A stretch of 64,000 bases of DNA from Solanum dulcamara (GCF_947179165.1 NC_077242.1:53763097-53827096); one strand, 5' to 3'. Shown: positions 34,363-46,144, numbered from the stretch's first letter. Notes: generated by a model not told the origin, from the letters alone. A program made the numbers and translations.

Positions 34363-37300
34363 CTGTCACCTTGCAATGTACAAAATATAGCCCATGTAAA
34401 TGCCGATTAATTCACTCGACTAAAATGAGTACCAAGCTTAGACAGAAAACAATAAAGGCCTCACAGCAACACATGAAGAGATAGGGGAATCTACAGAATC
34501 AATAAAAAGACAAGGACAGTATCTCTGTACTGCACAAACAAACCACAAATTAGAATGAGTATTACCTTTGACCTTAGCATTAGATGGCATTTCCGACACT
34601 CTCTCAGAGAGCAGGGCATCTATGTGCTCAACAGCCAAGAAACAAAGTTGCTGAACAGCAGGGCCAAATGAGAGCCTGTTCACTATACCTCTAGCCATCT
34701 TCACAGGCAAACCAGTCAAAGGGCCAACATCTGCTTCAAGCTTCTTCACTGCTTCATCAAGAACTTCATACAGCTTTGGGCAATTTCCGGCGCCAACTGA
34801 AATTTTTTGGCTCAATGAAAGCCTATAACATAATATGTCCACACGCCTGGTATCTCTTGCTACAATCAGTTGTTTTTTCAAGGAACTGCAGGAATTGGAG
34901 AAATAAAACATCTTTAATCCTACATAATAATCATAGCTAGCATTTTAATTATAGAGGTCTGTATCTCACAATAAATAAAAGCTTATGTACATTCATTAGT
35001 TCTTTGACAATTTTCCTTAATGGATTCTACAACTATCTCACTAAACCACTCAATATCATCCTGACAAATAGTGGAAATAGTTCACTGTAATTCAATAATG
35101 CAATTGAAAATTAACTTCACAACAGAAAAATTTTAACATTTTGTAGCAGACTAGAAAGAAAATAAGTAGGATAATTAAGTCAATTGCCAACTAAGATAGG
35201 TATAATAATGAGCTTCCTCAGGGAACACACCGATCTACAAAAAAAACATCAAGAATCTACGAACAACAACAATTAATACACCTTAGTCCCAAACAAGTTG
35301 GGGTTTGCTATATGAATCCTCATTGATCATGCCACTCCATTTAAACTCGTATCATGCCAATATTATGCAAAATACAAATAAAAAGTAATAGAAGTTCTCC
35401 ATAACTTTTTGAACCTACAAATCTCTGAATTACAGAAAAGTGCTAACATGTCTTAAACAGATTTTCAACTAATATGCATCGACTAGTCTACAACAACAAC
35501 AACAACATAACCCATGAGGAGGGTAGAATGTACGCAGACCTTACCCCTATATTTGTGGGGTAGAGAGATTGGGTAGAATATATGCAGACCTTACCCCTAC
35601 ATTTGTGGGGTAGAGAGATTGTTTCCGATAAACCCTCGGCTCAAAAGAACTTGCCTCGACTATCTAGATGTTTTATCCTTTGTGCCCCATCTTTGTTATG
35701 TCTGCATGGATTCCCAAAGAATTTAGGTCCTTTGATTAGATTTTACTTCCATGTGATTTTATGTATACCTCGTCCTCTTTTAACACCTTCCCTCACAACA
35801 GTTGCACACCTACAAATCGGTGCACTGCACTGGAGATCAAAGAATGACATGACCAAATTAAACTTTCTAGTAATATTATCATTTCTAATCTTGTCTAATT
35901 TAGTATGACCTCAAATTCATCTTAGCATCTGCATATCTTCACATTCTTCTTGTGAATGTGTTGAACTTTCATGACCCAAATTCACTCTCTTAAAGCATTG
36001 CTGGTTTATAACTGTTCTACAAAACTTACCTTTCACTTTGGTAGGCATCTCTCTATCATATAACACCCAGCAACACTGCTTTGTTTCCGTTATTCGATTT
36101 TGATTCTATTTGTAACTTCATCTATCATTTCATTCACCTAGAACAAGCCTAAATACCTGAATTATTTGCATTTAGGCATTGCAATCCCATCTAGAGTGTG
36201 ATTGGCACGGACGAAAATATTTTTCAATTTGCTCATATTTGGTTGGTCAAACTATTTTAGATTTTTTATCCAAGAAAAATAATTTCCTCAAAAATGAGGA
36301 AAATAACTTCCCTAATGGAAGTAGGGAAAAAAGTTGCATAAGCGATGACAATTGCAAGTTAATTGTCTCCTCCCCACCACCCAACACCTCCAACCCCCAC
36401 CCCTTGACCATCCCATCCCCCGCCACCCCCGAACCCCCACTCCTCACATCATTCCACCCTCATATTGTTTTGATAGATTACATATACATGCTCTTAAGAA
36501 TAAAAAAAAATCGCTTACTTACCAGATACTAGAAAATAAATAAGAAACCCACTTGTTTTCCAAGAAAACATGTTCTAGGAAAACATTTTCCATGAAAATA
36601 TTTTTTCTTCATACCAAACACACACCTCAATATCACCCTACTCATGTTGACTAAACTTGCTGTGCATATTCAGTCTCACTTCTATTAATCCAAAAACCTT
36701 TACTCTCTAGAGTGCTTCTCTGTAGATCAAACACTTGGTTGCCACCCTCACTGGTTTGTGAATTAGCACAATTTTTCAGCAAACAACATACACCATGGAA
36801 CCTCATTTTGTATTATGTTGGTAAAGCTCATCCATAGCTAGAGTAAACAAGTATGGGCTCAATGACGATCCCTAGAGTAAATCCACGATTACAAGAACTC
36901 CTTCGCATTTCCTACAATTGTTCTCAGGCTCGTGACGACTCTTTCACACATGTCTTTTATGACATTTATATATATAATAGGAATTCCTTTCTTCTCTGAC
37001 ACGGCGACACCCACCAAAGAACCTCTCTTTGTACTCTATCATGTGTTTTTCTGTGTCAATGAGCACCATGTGCAGATTTTATCTACAATAAACTTCCATT
37101 AATCTCCTCTGCAAAAATGTAGTCTCCAATGTAGATCTACTGGGCATATACCCAAATTGGTTCTCTTTTACTCTTGTGGTGTCCTTAAGTCTATGCTCTA
37201 TCACTCTTTCTCAAAGTTTCATCACATGACTCATAAACTTAATGCCACGATAGTTTGCAAAACTTTGAATATCACCTTAATTTTAATAAAAATTGAACTC

Positions 37301-40300
37301 AAGGTACTCTTTCTCCACTCGTACAAAACGGAAAAAAGAGGAAACAATAAAAACTAGTTAGGTATGTAGTGTTCATGAATTGTACAAGGCCTTCAATCCT
37401 ATCCAAAGATTTTTTGCAACAAAATAGGAGTTGTTTACAAACTGGCTTGAAGAGATTAAAATATCTACAAAATCTATCCTTCCATAGGATCCAAAAAAGG
37501 AAGTGACGGACAAAGACTCGGAACTTAATCTATGCTTCCCAATTTTGAACCAGCCGAAGACTCAATGAAGGCTTGCACTGAATAAGCAATATGCATGTAA
37601 CATCAGAGAAACCAGAAAATAAGCCAAAAATCTTGGAATAACTGAATGTTTGGACAACATAATATTAGCGATAGATTTGATTGGATGAGCAGAAAGTACT
37701 ATAAACCACAATATTCCATAAGTAAAACATCTAAAAAGATGTTTGAACATTGGAAAGATGGCCGTTCATCAGAAAAATCTGTTAAAACTTCCAAAATAGT
37801 AATAGTGTCATTCTTTTTTGGATGGAGTATATAGATTTTCTCAAACACTGTCAGAGAAGTAAATCTATATACCTGTTCTTTAATTATACATGTGATCGAT
37901 CCAATGTTACAAGTTTTATTTTTATTTGTTTATATATTTATTCCAGATGTCCCAGTCAATTAAATATCCAGGGCATGGAAATTTCAGTTATTATATATCA
38001 CACAAACAAAAAGAAATCCAAGTAACAAGCCCAAAACTATATTCCCTAGGGAGGTCAAACTTGTTATACTTATGAAGTACAGTTAGACTTCGCAAAGACT
38101 AGCAGTGTCCATGACATAACAAATGCTATATGTCTGCCATCAACAAATTCATTAACTATACAGAACACCTAAGTTGCTCAAACTCGGGTGCGGGTGCGGG
38201 TGCGGATCTAGAGGTAGGATCCTCTATGATCTAGATTTTAAGATTTGGGAATACGGATTCATTTATGGATATGGGTAAGGGAATTCAGCTAAAAATAATT
38301 CAAATATCTAAAACTAGAGTTATAAAACCTAAATTACGAGCTATTATGTGAAAAATTTGAGGAGAAAATATTGATCAAGAGGAGAATCCTTGAAGGAAAA
38401 GGAAAGGGAGTGGCAATAGAAATCTATATATACAAGGTATTCCATTTCATTCAATTTCACCTTAATTTTTGTTTTGATTACAAAAATCATTGAATCTATC
38501 CAGAATTTCTTCCTTGAATTTGGTCAAAGTAACCAAAATCGGTTGACCAGATCGAGTACGGATCCCACACCCATACCCATGACTTGTCGACACGGGTGCG
38601 ACACCGAAAGTGAAGAGTCCGAGCAACTTAGCAGAACACCATACTTCTTTCTTCTTTTTTTTATGTTGGTGTCAGGGTCAACTTATGCTCACCTCAAATA
38701 ATTTCACTGTGATGCTACCTCTCACCAGCATAAGTACCGGGTAACTCTACCCACCAAATAGGAATCCATATTTTCATGAATGGAAAATAACCTTGGCAGT
38801 ACAACCAACATGTTGGCACTGATATCTGGTTAGTATGGTCTTCCCCAGTAGTCCTGGGAGTCCCTTTGACACAATAAAGGTTAAAATGCAAGGCCTCATA
38901 GTGAGCTGCAAATCTAACTCTTTGAGTCCATTGCCCACAATTAGTCGATCATTTTGACGACAACACAACAAATGTCTCACGAACTCAAATCATATTATGT
39001 AGGTGGATTAGATAAGCAATTGTAGACCACACCAATAATTGGTTCATACTGCGCTTACATGGGGTAAGAAAGACATGGTGAATCCAAAGACATTGGTAAC
39101 AAACAATTTTTTAAACTCTAGGACTTGGATCAAAGCTTCAAAAAAAAAGAAGGCAAAATATATATAGGAAGGAGGAAAAAGTCAGAAAATATGTAATGAC
39201 TATTTGCACTCATATGACCTAAAAGGCAAGGAATAATGCAGGCATCAAAAGCTTTGGTCATGCCACAGTGTCATGGTTGATTTAGGAAACATTGCATATG
39301 ATGGGCTAAGGCTCCTTTGTCGGAAAAAAAGGGAGTGATTTGAAGTTCTCAAGAAATTTATCTTTTAGCACATGTTAGACATCAAATTTCAAAATTGTTA
39401 ATAGCCAATCTGATGAGCTTGTAGCAGCACAACAAGCTGATTGAGCTCGTAGCAAAGGGAAGGTATTCTCCCACAACTCCCACGAGCTCAATCATCAATA
39501 CAAGCTTAGGATTGTAAAATCATGCAACACCATACGCAACGACAAAACTCTTCTGCAAATTTGAAACTGAAATCAAGCTTTGAAGCCTTAAATTCATCTC
39601 CTTGTCTTCCTTGACGCTTTCTCCAGAAAGTGCAAAGTCTAAGCTAACACCAGGGTGACTCCCAGATGTTAATCTGATTATCTTTCCCTGGCTGGTTTCA
39701 GGACATAGGAGGTCCTCGTCCACCACTGTATGTGTCTCAGATCACTCATGCTATTCATCTTCCAACCAACCTCACTCCATCTCCTTTTGATGAAAAAATA
39801 AGAATCTTTTTGACACTAAAAATGGAAAACCAGAAAACTTAAATTAAAACAATATATATATAAAATCTGGCTCGCAACAAACAAGCTTTAATGTGTGCAC
39901 TGGATCATTCAATTCCTCGAAGTATCTTAAAATTACTTCATGAATAAGTTTAACTTCATTTTCATTTGATATTTGTTTTAACAATGTTTTCTTAAGAATG
40001 GACTTTTTTCCAGACCACTTATTTTAGACTAAACAACTTGACCATTGAATAGTAGCATTACATTGTGGTTAATCAAGGGAAGTTCCAATAAGAACAAATT
40101 CTACAAATTATTCATGTCGGAACTTTTATTGGCTACTGGATTCAGAGAGCAACTTTTAACACTTATTTATCTTATCTCATTTATCAAAAATAGTGGTTTG
40201 TCGCCCAACTATGTTGTATGGGGCGATATGTTGGCCGGTCAAGAACTCGCACATCTAGAAAATGGAAGTAGCAACAATGAGGATGTTGAGATGGATGTGT

Positions 40301-43300
40301 GGGCATACTAGGCGAGAGAGGATTAAAAACGAAGATATTCGGGAGAAGGTGAGAGTGGCGTCTGTGGTGGACAAGATGAGCAAAGTGAGGCTGAGATGGT
40401 TTGGGCATATGAAGAGGAGATGTCCGGATGCCCAAGTGAGAAGATGTAAGAGGTTGACTATGGTAGACCTGAGTAGAGGTAGAGATAGGCCGAAGAAGTA
40501 TTGGCACCTTGTAGAATAATCGAAAGTTTGAGACAGTTAGAAATGAAAGTATGAAACTAAACACTAAGTCAAGGACTTTATATACCGAATGGTATACATG
40601 TAATTTATCATTTTATTATCGAAATATCAATAAACCATTTAGAAAAAACCTCAAACCGTTGAGAATTGAAAACCCGATATAAAAAAAAAAAGATCAAAAC
40701 TATTATCGAAACTGCTAAACCAATAACCCATTACCGATAAGGCAATAATTTTTTTCCGATTTGGATTATTGGTTTTGGTTTGGTTTTGAACAACCCTAAT
40801 CCAACAAGGCAATTCCTTGCACCTAGAAAATTATTTTGTTTCTTCTACTATTCTTTCTAAAGTGAAACAACTATAGTTCTAAACTTAATCTTCATCAAAA
40901 GGCTGAGAAAGGTATGAAAACAACAACAATAACCTATTATTGAACCCTTTATAAGAAGCCTCTCTAACTACATTATTTCAACAAAAGAAGCACTTACAGC
41001 CCTCAATTTTCTTTCTGTTCGGATTGGTTCTATACAATTTGTCAGATTTTTTTTTCCGCACTGCTACCTCTATGGTACAGTAACTTGGCTTTGGAGTCCG
41101 GCTAGAGTCTTACACATGGATGAAGTGACAGATTAGCCCATACACTTTGTAAAGTTAGGAATACCACAAGTGGCCCTGAAAGAGAATGATGAATGAAAAT
41201 AGCATGCAGGATCAACAGAAAGTTTAGATAATACTTTATTGTTCCTATTTTGCTAAGAAACTATGTTAAGAGTTCTTGGAAATTAAGTTGGGTTGAATGA
41301 ACAAGTCTAAGATCAAGTCAAATACTCCCTCTATCCCAATTTATACGACTCACTTTCCTTTTTAGCCAGTCCAAAAAGAATAACACATTTCTACATTTAG
41401 TGATAATTTAACTTTAAAATGTTCATTTTACCCTTAATGGAATGATTTACAGTCACACAAATATCTCTGACTTATTTTAGACCACAAGTTTCAAAAGTCT
41501 TCATTTTTTTCTTAAACTTCATGCCAAGTCAAACTAAGTTATTTAAATTGGGACGGAGGGAGTAATACATAAGCAAGAACGCAGGCAACTTATGTACATC
41601 ATAGATGACACTTGATATGATTCTTAATTAATACTTCATATACCATATAGCATTACCTTCAATTTTCTAATTTGAGCCCTTAAGGAAAAGAAAGTACCCA
41701 TATCGGCTAATCATAGCAACAACAAGTCTGATTAACACAGAAAAATCAAAGTGCACTTCCGTTCAAGCTAGCAAAAATGTGCACACAATGATCTACAGTC
41801 TAACAACCATTGACAAAGAGAAGCAACGAGATGCAAATAAACATTCTCATAAGCAATTTGAGAAACAAATAGGAAAAACATTGAGCAAACGGCGTCTGAA
41901 CTCTCTGCAATTAGGCTTTTTCGGATGCTCATGTCGAGCATTTGTAGTGATAAATGGTCCAGAGTTCTAACATAAATTTGATGTTGATGGAATTACTCAC
42001 TCCCCAAACACAGCACACCAATACCAAAATGAAAGTTAAGTAGCCAAAACCTTGACGTTGATAAAAACACTTTTATAAGAAAAACCTAGAATACACATAA
42101 TTTCAGAAAAATAGAAAGAAAAGAAAAGGTGAAGCTGATAGAAGGCAATATAAAAAGTTACCTGAGTAGATCATTAGCTTTTCCACAGGATACACAATAA
42201 AAGGTGCCATTATTGCCCTTGTCTAATTTATCAGTTGCAATACAAGATTTTCGGTGCTTAATGGCACACTCAAGGTGGCATGACATCCCACATGAATCCC
42301 CTGGAAAAGGAGGCTCTGAGCTACAAATCAACCATAGACTAGGGTCCTTGTTGTCATCATAGTTACGACAAATACAACATGAACACCTTTTGCAAAATGC
42401 ATCTTGGCAACTTAATTTAGCTCTGCAAGCCAAATTTTTGCAGTACACAACATTGTCTAAACTAACATTAATATTTGTTGTTGAAGAATTATTAGCTTCA
42501 ATAGGAAAACGGCTTGGATGCTCAGCTTTTCTCTGCCTTTTGGAACTCCTCTGGCCACTCTCTGATAAAGGCTGCATTTCAAGATTAGATGTACTTCCAT
42601 GCTCCAATGATTTCTTCTCAGATACAATTTTCAGTAGGTTTTCTATTATTTTTAATTTTGTCAGTCCAGTATACTTCCTTTCTTTTCCCATCTCTGCACA
42701 TAATATCTGCAAAATCTCCTGACGGCTCCAAGATTGCAGCATTTCAGGGGCACCATGTGACTGCTTTGATAATTCATAAACTAGTTCTCTCTTTTCCTCC
42801 ATACTTAATTTACGGCACTTTGATGGATCAAGTGCAATACCTAGAACAAGAAAGCAGGAAAAACTTCAAACAAACAGGTTTGCAAATTACTATCGGATAA
42901 AAATCACTATGTTTAGTAAAGTACATCGGACAAGTCCATAGTAATAAAAACTGGAACATTTCTTTCTTCGCTTTTAAATCTTGTATTTTAAAATTATTTT
43001 TGTAGCATCATCTCATTTTTGAAGGATCTTCAAGCTAATTTTGTTCAGTTTTCTTACTGCTTGTGGCTTCCCAGAGTGATGGAATATATTTCAACTGCAC
43101 CAGATCAGCAGAAAATGTGAAGAAAAGGCATCATGTGTAATCAAATGCAAGTAATAGAAAATAAAGAGAGATCACTCAATCGAACTAAAACAAGTAGATC
43201 AGATATATGAATCCTCATATTCATTTTGCTCTATTTAGGCCCATCTCGTCCCACAACTAAACATTTTATCTTTTAAAGCAAATTTGGAGATCTCTAAAAT

Positions 43301-44862
43301 TAGAGATTCTCTAAATCCAACACTTACCACAAAACTGATAAATATATGGCCTTAACCAGACATGGGACACAATGTAAGTGTATAACTATGACTAAACATT
43401 AACCCAAAGTTCCAAATAAGTTGGTATCACCTATACGAGTCATTTGCTTCTATTGTATTTTGTTCTTAGCAAAATTTCGTTTTATAGAAAAAGAGAGATT
43501 CAAGACAGATGCACGCACTGTTCATCGATAATAATTTTAAAAAAAGACAATTAAGTTGCATTGTTCAGATCATACAGCATTGAAGCGGCAGGTAAATTGC
43601 CCCAAGAACAAGATATAATTAAGCATAAATTCCCAGCTCCAGTGTAGTAATTATATCCTGCATGGTAAGGAGTCACGGGAGAAATTCTACGAAAACCATC
43701 ACCTACTCCTCCCTCCCTCCCCCCTACAAAAAGTGGGGAAAAAACCCTTTTTCTGCACGGTTAACTGCCTAAGAGGAAGAAAAAAAATCAGAAAGATCAT
43801 TTGTACAAGTATAGAAAAAGAGAGATTCAAGACAGATGCACGCACTGTTCATCGATAATAATTTTAAAAAAAGACAATTAAGTTGCATTGTTCAGATCAT
43901 ACAGCATTGAAGCGGCAGGTAAATTGCCCCAAGAACAAGATATAATTAAGCATAAATTCCCAGCTCCAGTGTAGTAATTATATCCTGCATGGTAAGGAGT
44001 CACGGGAGAAATTCTACGAAAACCATCACCTACTCCTCCCTCCCTCCCCCCTACAAAAAGTGGGGAAAAAATCCCTTTTTCTGCACGGTTAACTGCCTAA
44101 GAGGAAGAAAAAAAATCAGAAAGATCATTTGTACAAGTATAGAAAAAAAAGGATCAAAAAAAGGTAAATTTTTTAGCTATTTCTAGTTTGACTTCACATA
44201 ATAGTAGCACTCAATTTCCATGGTTAATTCCAAACTGATCATATAATATGGTTGTGTCATCATAAGGTAGGAATCACCTCCATAATTCAACTGTTTTCAT
44301 AGGTAATCCTCCCTTTCAAAATTGTAAAATGTGAAGGATCACAACACTGTAGGCAAAGAAAATGGCATAGTGTATATCACTTTATTGACATCTTCTAAAT
44401 ATAATAACTATACTTACCCCAGAAGAGTAGGTAAGTAGGTAACCACCAATCCTAACACCCATTTCATTAAACCAAAACAGAAAAATTAAAAAGATAAAAT
44501 CACAATGTGAGAAAGAATCAAGAACTAATTTTTTTATACGTATGAAACAGTAATTAAATTTCATACTACAAATATGCAAGAGATAATATAAATTAACAGT
44601 ATTTATTGTATAAAAGAAGAAAAAAAGAGATGGGATTAAGACCATTCAGATATCAATAAACAGATCAGAAAATTTAACAGCTACATCCTCTGTCCCGATT
44701 CATCTTTGCTTAATTTGATCAATTATTGAAACTTGATTTGACTTTCCCGCAGTGAAGTGTGACAAAACAAGTAATACTCTTGTGAAATTCTATGATTCGC
44801 CGTTGTTTTGGCAGGTTAAAAAAATAAGAAAGAAAATTACCCTCAAAGGAAGAAGCGGCCAT
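33179..44862 (-). CDS. VIN3-LIKE (VIL/VEL family) PHD-finger protein, four coding exons
   Basis: Coding exons 44862-44841, 42840-42162, 34885-34566 and 34362-33179 (minus) join in frame through GT-AG introns to 2,205 nt, 734 residues. Features in order: short N-terminus MAASSFEG; helical segment 20-85; basic patch [13 protein letters not shown] (about 106-118), a likely nuclear signal; Cys/His-rich VEL-type PHD finger about 141-228 (CKNLAC...CKRCSCCIC...HLECAIKH...CVSC); helical region about 235-340; fibronectin type III domain about 341-432; Ser/Asn-rich linker; and C-terminal VEL interaction domain about 647-720. VEL proteins associate with PRC2 and promote H3K27 methylation of targets such as FLC-type or other flowering genes; that role is family knowledge. 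No stop or frameshift was found, so it appears functional. Whether it is the VIL1/VRN5 or VIL2 type cannot be settled by eye. Confidence 0.93.
34566..34885 (-). CDS. VIL coding exon 3
   Basis: Acceptor CCTGCAG is followed by TTCCTTGAAAAAACAACTG, and donor GTAATA follows GTCAAAG. It encodes the conserved [20 protein letters not shown] segment after the PHD finger; 320 nt keeps the phase on both sides. Confidence 0.93.
34886..35262 (-). other. VIL intron 2, distal part without recognised repeats
   Basis: AT-rich intron sequence next to the exon 3 acceptor. I see no gene or element. Confidence 0.5.
35263..35400 (-). mobile_element. RTE LINE / SINE 3' end fragment
   Basis: Reads 'aacaacaacaatt...ccaaacaagttggggtttgc' on the plus strand, the reverse complement of the well-known Solanaceae tail 'ccccaacttgtttggg' + (GTT)n. 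It is in VIL intron 2, oriented with the gene. Confidence 0.7.
35480..37320 (-). mobile_element. RTE-clade LINE, decayed, interrupted by a MITE
   Basis: The low end has (CAA)n, the complement of the (TTG)n tail, plus the conserved 'cttacccctac.tttgtggggtagagag' block in two copies. From 36760 to 37300 the minus strand gives an RTE reverse transcriptase in broken frames: [48 protein letters not shown] and [15 protein letters not shown]. These correspond to the family's 'NYRGI.LM.H.MK..ERV', 'FGFMPGRST', 'F.DLEKAYD' and 'G.ALSPYLF' motifs. The region 35640-36195 is the degraded C-terminal part. Many stops are present; it is a dead copy lying in VIL intron 2. Confidence 0.8.
36196..36623. mobile_element. 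MITE with imperfect TIRs inside the LINE
   Basis: The left end GTGTGATTGGCACGGACGAA and the complement of the right end GTGTGTTTGGTATGAAGAAA pair imperfectly over about 30 bp, continuing into 'aaaatatttttc'. The short interior is C-rich at 36365-36460. No clear TSD was found. It splits the LINE, so it is younger than the LINE. Confidence 0.65.
37321..38160 (-). other. VIL intron 2, unassigned part
   Basis: AT-rich; no coding or repeat signature that I can name. Confidence 0.5.
38169..38631. mobile_element. hAT-type MITE with perfect 8-bp TSD
   Basis: Termini CTAAGTTGCTC and GAGCAACTTAG are inverted repeats. The duplication CAGAACAC lies at 38161-38168 and 38632-38639. Subterminal 'cgggtgcggatctag' and 'cacgggtgcgacacc' sequences are typical of this Solanaceae MITE family. 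At 463 bp it has no coding capacity. It lies in VIL intron 2. Confidence 0.9.
38640..40189 (-). other. VIL intron 2, unassigned part
   Basis: No recognised element. A 68-codon minus-strand frame at 39520-39726 (contains [17 protein letters not shown]) looks less random than its surroundings but I do not recognise it, and no splice context supports it as an exon. Confidence 0.4.
40190..40540 (+). mobile_element. RTE LINE C-terminal fragment
   Basis: Plus-strand frames read MDVWAY in one frame and [19 protein letters not shown] then [20 protein letters not shown] and [10 protein letters not shown] in another. This is the C-terminal end of Solanaceae RTE LINE polyproteins ('[17 protein letters not shown]...VR.RWFGHV.RR...APVRR...RGRGRPKK.W'). 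One frameshift separates them. It lies opposite to the VIL gene, in its intron 2. Confidence 0.9.
40541..41322 (-). other. VIL intron 2, repeat-like part
   Basis: 40560-40800 has the worn look of an interspersed repeat ('accgataaggcaataat', 'ggattattggttttggtttgg') but ends cannot be marked. Nothing was seen from 40800 to 41322. Confidence 0.35.
41325..41562. mobile_element. Stowaway MITE
   Basis: Starts CTCCCTCTATCCCAATTTA and ends TAAATTGGGACGGAGGGAG, inverted repeats with the CTCCCTC motif of Stowaway (Tc1/mariner) elements. Flanking TA dinucleotides at 41323-41324 and 41563-41564 are the expected target duplication. At 238 bp it is noncoding and lies in VIL intron 2. Confidence 0.93.
42162..42840 (-). 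CDS. VIL coding exon 2 (PHD finger)
   Basis: Acceptor TTCTAG precedes GTATTGCACTTGATCC, and donor GTAACT follows CTCAG. It encodes [12 protein letters not shown], the helical segment, the basic patch and the whole Cys-rich PHD region through [11 protein letters not shown]. Confidence 0.93.
43483..44137. repeat. Recent 327-bp tandem duplication in VIL intron 1
   Basis: 43483-43809 and 43810-44137 are head-to-tail copies starting 'tatagaaaaagagagattca'. They appear identical except for one inserted T in the second copy ('aaaaaatccc' against 'aaaaaaccc'). The word 'tatagaaaa' recurs at 44138, marking the recombination point. It lies wholly in intron 1, so the coding sequence is untouched. Confidence 0.95.
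44841..44862 (-). CDS. VIL coding exon 1 (22 nt)
   Basis: ATG at 44862 in GCAGCCATGG is the first in-frame ATG. It encodes MAASSFE plus one base and ends at donor GTAATT. The phase matches exon 2, giving the junction [10 protein letters not shown], which fits the family N-terminus. Confidence 0.85.
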
Positions 44863-44890
44863 GGCTGCAGGTCCAAAAGAAACTACGCAT
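44843..44890 (-). other. Upstream ORF overlapping the VIL start codon
   Basis: An ATG at 44890 opens a 15-codon frame (starts MRSFF) that passes over the VIL ATG at 44862 in a different frame and ends at TGA 44845-44843, just before the donor site. If the transcript includes it, it could lower initiation at the main ATG. Confidence 0.5.
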
Positions 44891-45185
44891 CTGAGAACCA
44901 CAGTATCTGAAAGAGAACAGATGTGAGTAATCAGATACTATAATTTTGACCCAATATAGAACAACAACGGATACGTATTGGTCATCAGTTTCATGTACAC
45001 ACAGAGACGCGCGTTAAAGAAAGAGAGTGGACAATAGAAATACCAGAAAAAGGAGATTGGAATTGGGGTCACAAGCGAGGAATCCATGAAGAGAGATGGG
45101 GTCTTCAACGTGGGTTTTCGGTACCCGAAGCTGTAGTGATAGAGAGAGGTGGTGGGGTCCTCTAGTGGTTGGTTACAATAGGTGC
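44863..45185 (-). other. Probable 5' UTR of VIL, perhaps with a small intron
   Basis: Pyrimidine-rich minus-strand sequence (CTCTCTCTATCACTACAG) is typical of a plant 5' UTR. A donor-like CTG|GTATTT at 45044/45043 and acceptor-like TTTCAG|ATACTG at 44907/44906 would remove 137 bp. Both sites are inferred. Confidence 0.45.
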
Positions 45186-45210
45186 AGATTTGGAGGACCA
45201 AAATAAAATA

Positions 45211-45220
45211 CTATATTTAT
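45211..45220 (-). promoter_or_regulatory. TATA-like box of the VIL gene
   Basis: Minus strand reads ATAAATATAG about 30 bp upstream of the start of the pyrimidine-rich leader. Position and sequence are suitable, but AT-rich surroundings make chance likely. Confidence 0.35.
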
Positions 45221-45806
45221 CATTAGTAATTAGGATACGTAAGCCACGACAAATTAAAAAAAAGATGCTCTTAGGTGACCCAAAAAAAAAAAAAAAAAGA
45301 GAGGATGCTCTCCATGACTACAAAGATGGAATGTTGATTGTTGATATAAAGTAGCTCATGTTATAAAAAATATTGTAGTTGTGAATGATCACAATTTCTT
45401 TTTTTATGAGCAGTAATATTCATATCTTCATCATCTTTTTATTGGTCATTAATAATTTTATAATCTTTTATGATATCTTTTTATGTTCCTCAATAAAATC
45501 ATATAGATAGATGTATTGATAAGGATGTATGATACACTTGAAAGAAAGAAGAAAGAAGAAAGTTATTTATATTGTTTCTCTTTGTTCTTTTTTAATTATT
45601 ATTTTTGTTTTTGATTTTATAACATATTATCAACACAATTTTAATTTTTTTTTCCAAGTTGAATTTCAACTCCTTCCATCGATAAGATATGATTAAATAC
45701 TTCTTGTTTGCACAGAATTTGATTGCAGCTCTATATGTGGTTGTCGTCTTAAGCCTCCGTCACTTTTAATTATTTTAATTCTAACATGGCTTGTTTGTTT
45801 CCAACA
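45221..45806. other. AT-rich intergenic stretch upstream of VIL
   Basis: Contains an A18-type run at 45281-45298 and poly-T runs. I see no gene. It is the likely promoter-distal region of VIL. Confidence 0.4.
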
Positions 45807-45821
45807 CTTAATTTGACTTAT

Positions 45822-46004
45822 AAAGGGCAGCTCGGTGCATTAAGGCTTCCACTATGCGCAGGGTCCGGAGAAGGGTCTGACCACAAGAGTCTATTATACG
45901 CAGCCTTACCTTGCATTTCTGTCAGAGGCTGTTTCCAAGGCTTGAACCTGTGACCTCCTGGTCACATGGCAGCAACTTTACCAGTTACTCCAAGGCTCCT
46001 CTTC
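45822..46004 (-). mobile_element. tRNA-derived SINE with perfect TSD
   Basis: On the minus strand it starts GAAGAGGAGCCTTGGAGTAA. It carries the B-box-like 'ggtcacaggttcaagcc' of an RNA polymerase III promoter about 60 bp in, continues 'tgcgcatag', and ends CCGAGCTGCCCTTT. The target duplication TTAATTTGACTTAT lies at 45808-45821 and 46005-46018 (14 bp, perfect). A second copy of the same family is at 63750-63933. Confidence 0.93.
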
Positions 46005-46144
46005 TTAATTTGACTTATCATATGCAAATATAAAATTTAATTTTAAAATTGTTAGGCAGTAACATTTTGATATAAAATTTTGCCTTGTAACGTACCAGCA
46101 ACCATATCAGGAGAATCCTCCTGATTTTGGATTTTCATGACACT

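Noticed and set aside
45860..45990. tRNA-like B box suggesting a tRNA gene
   Set aside because: No cloverleaf could be drawn; the box belongs to a SINE with TSDs and a second copy at 63750.
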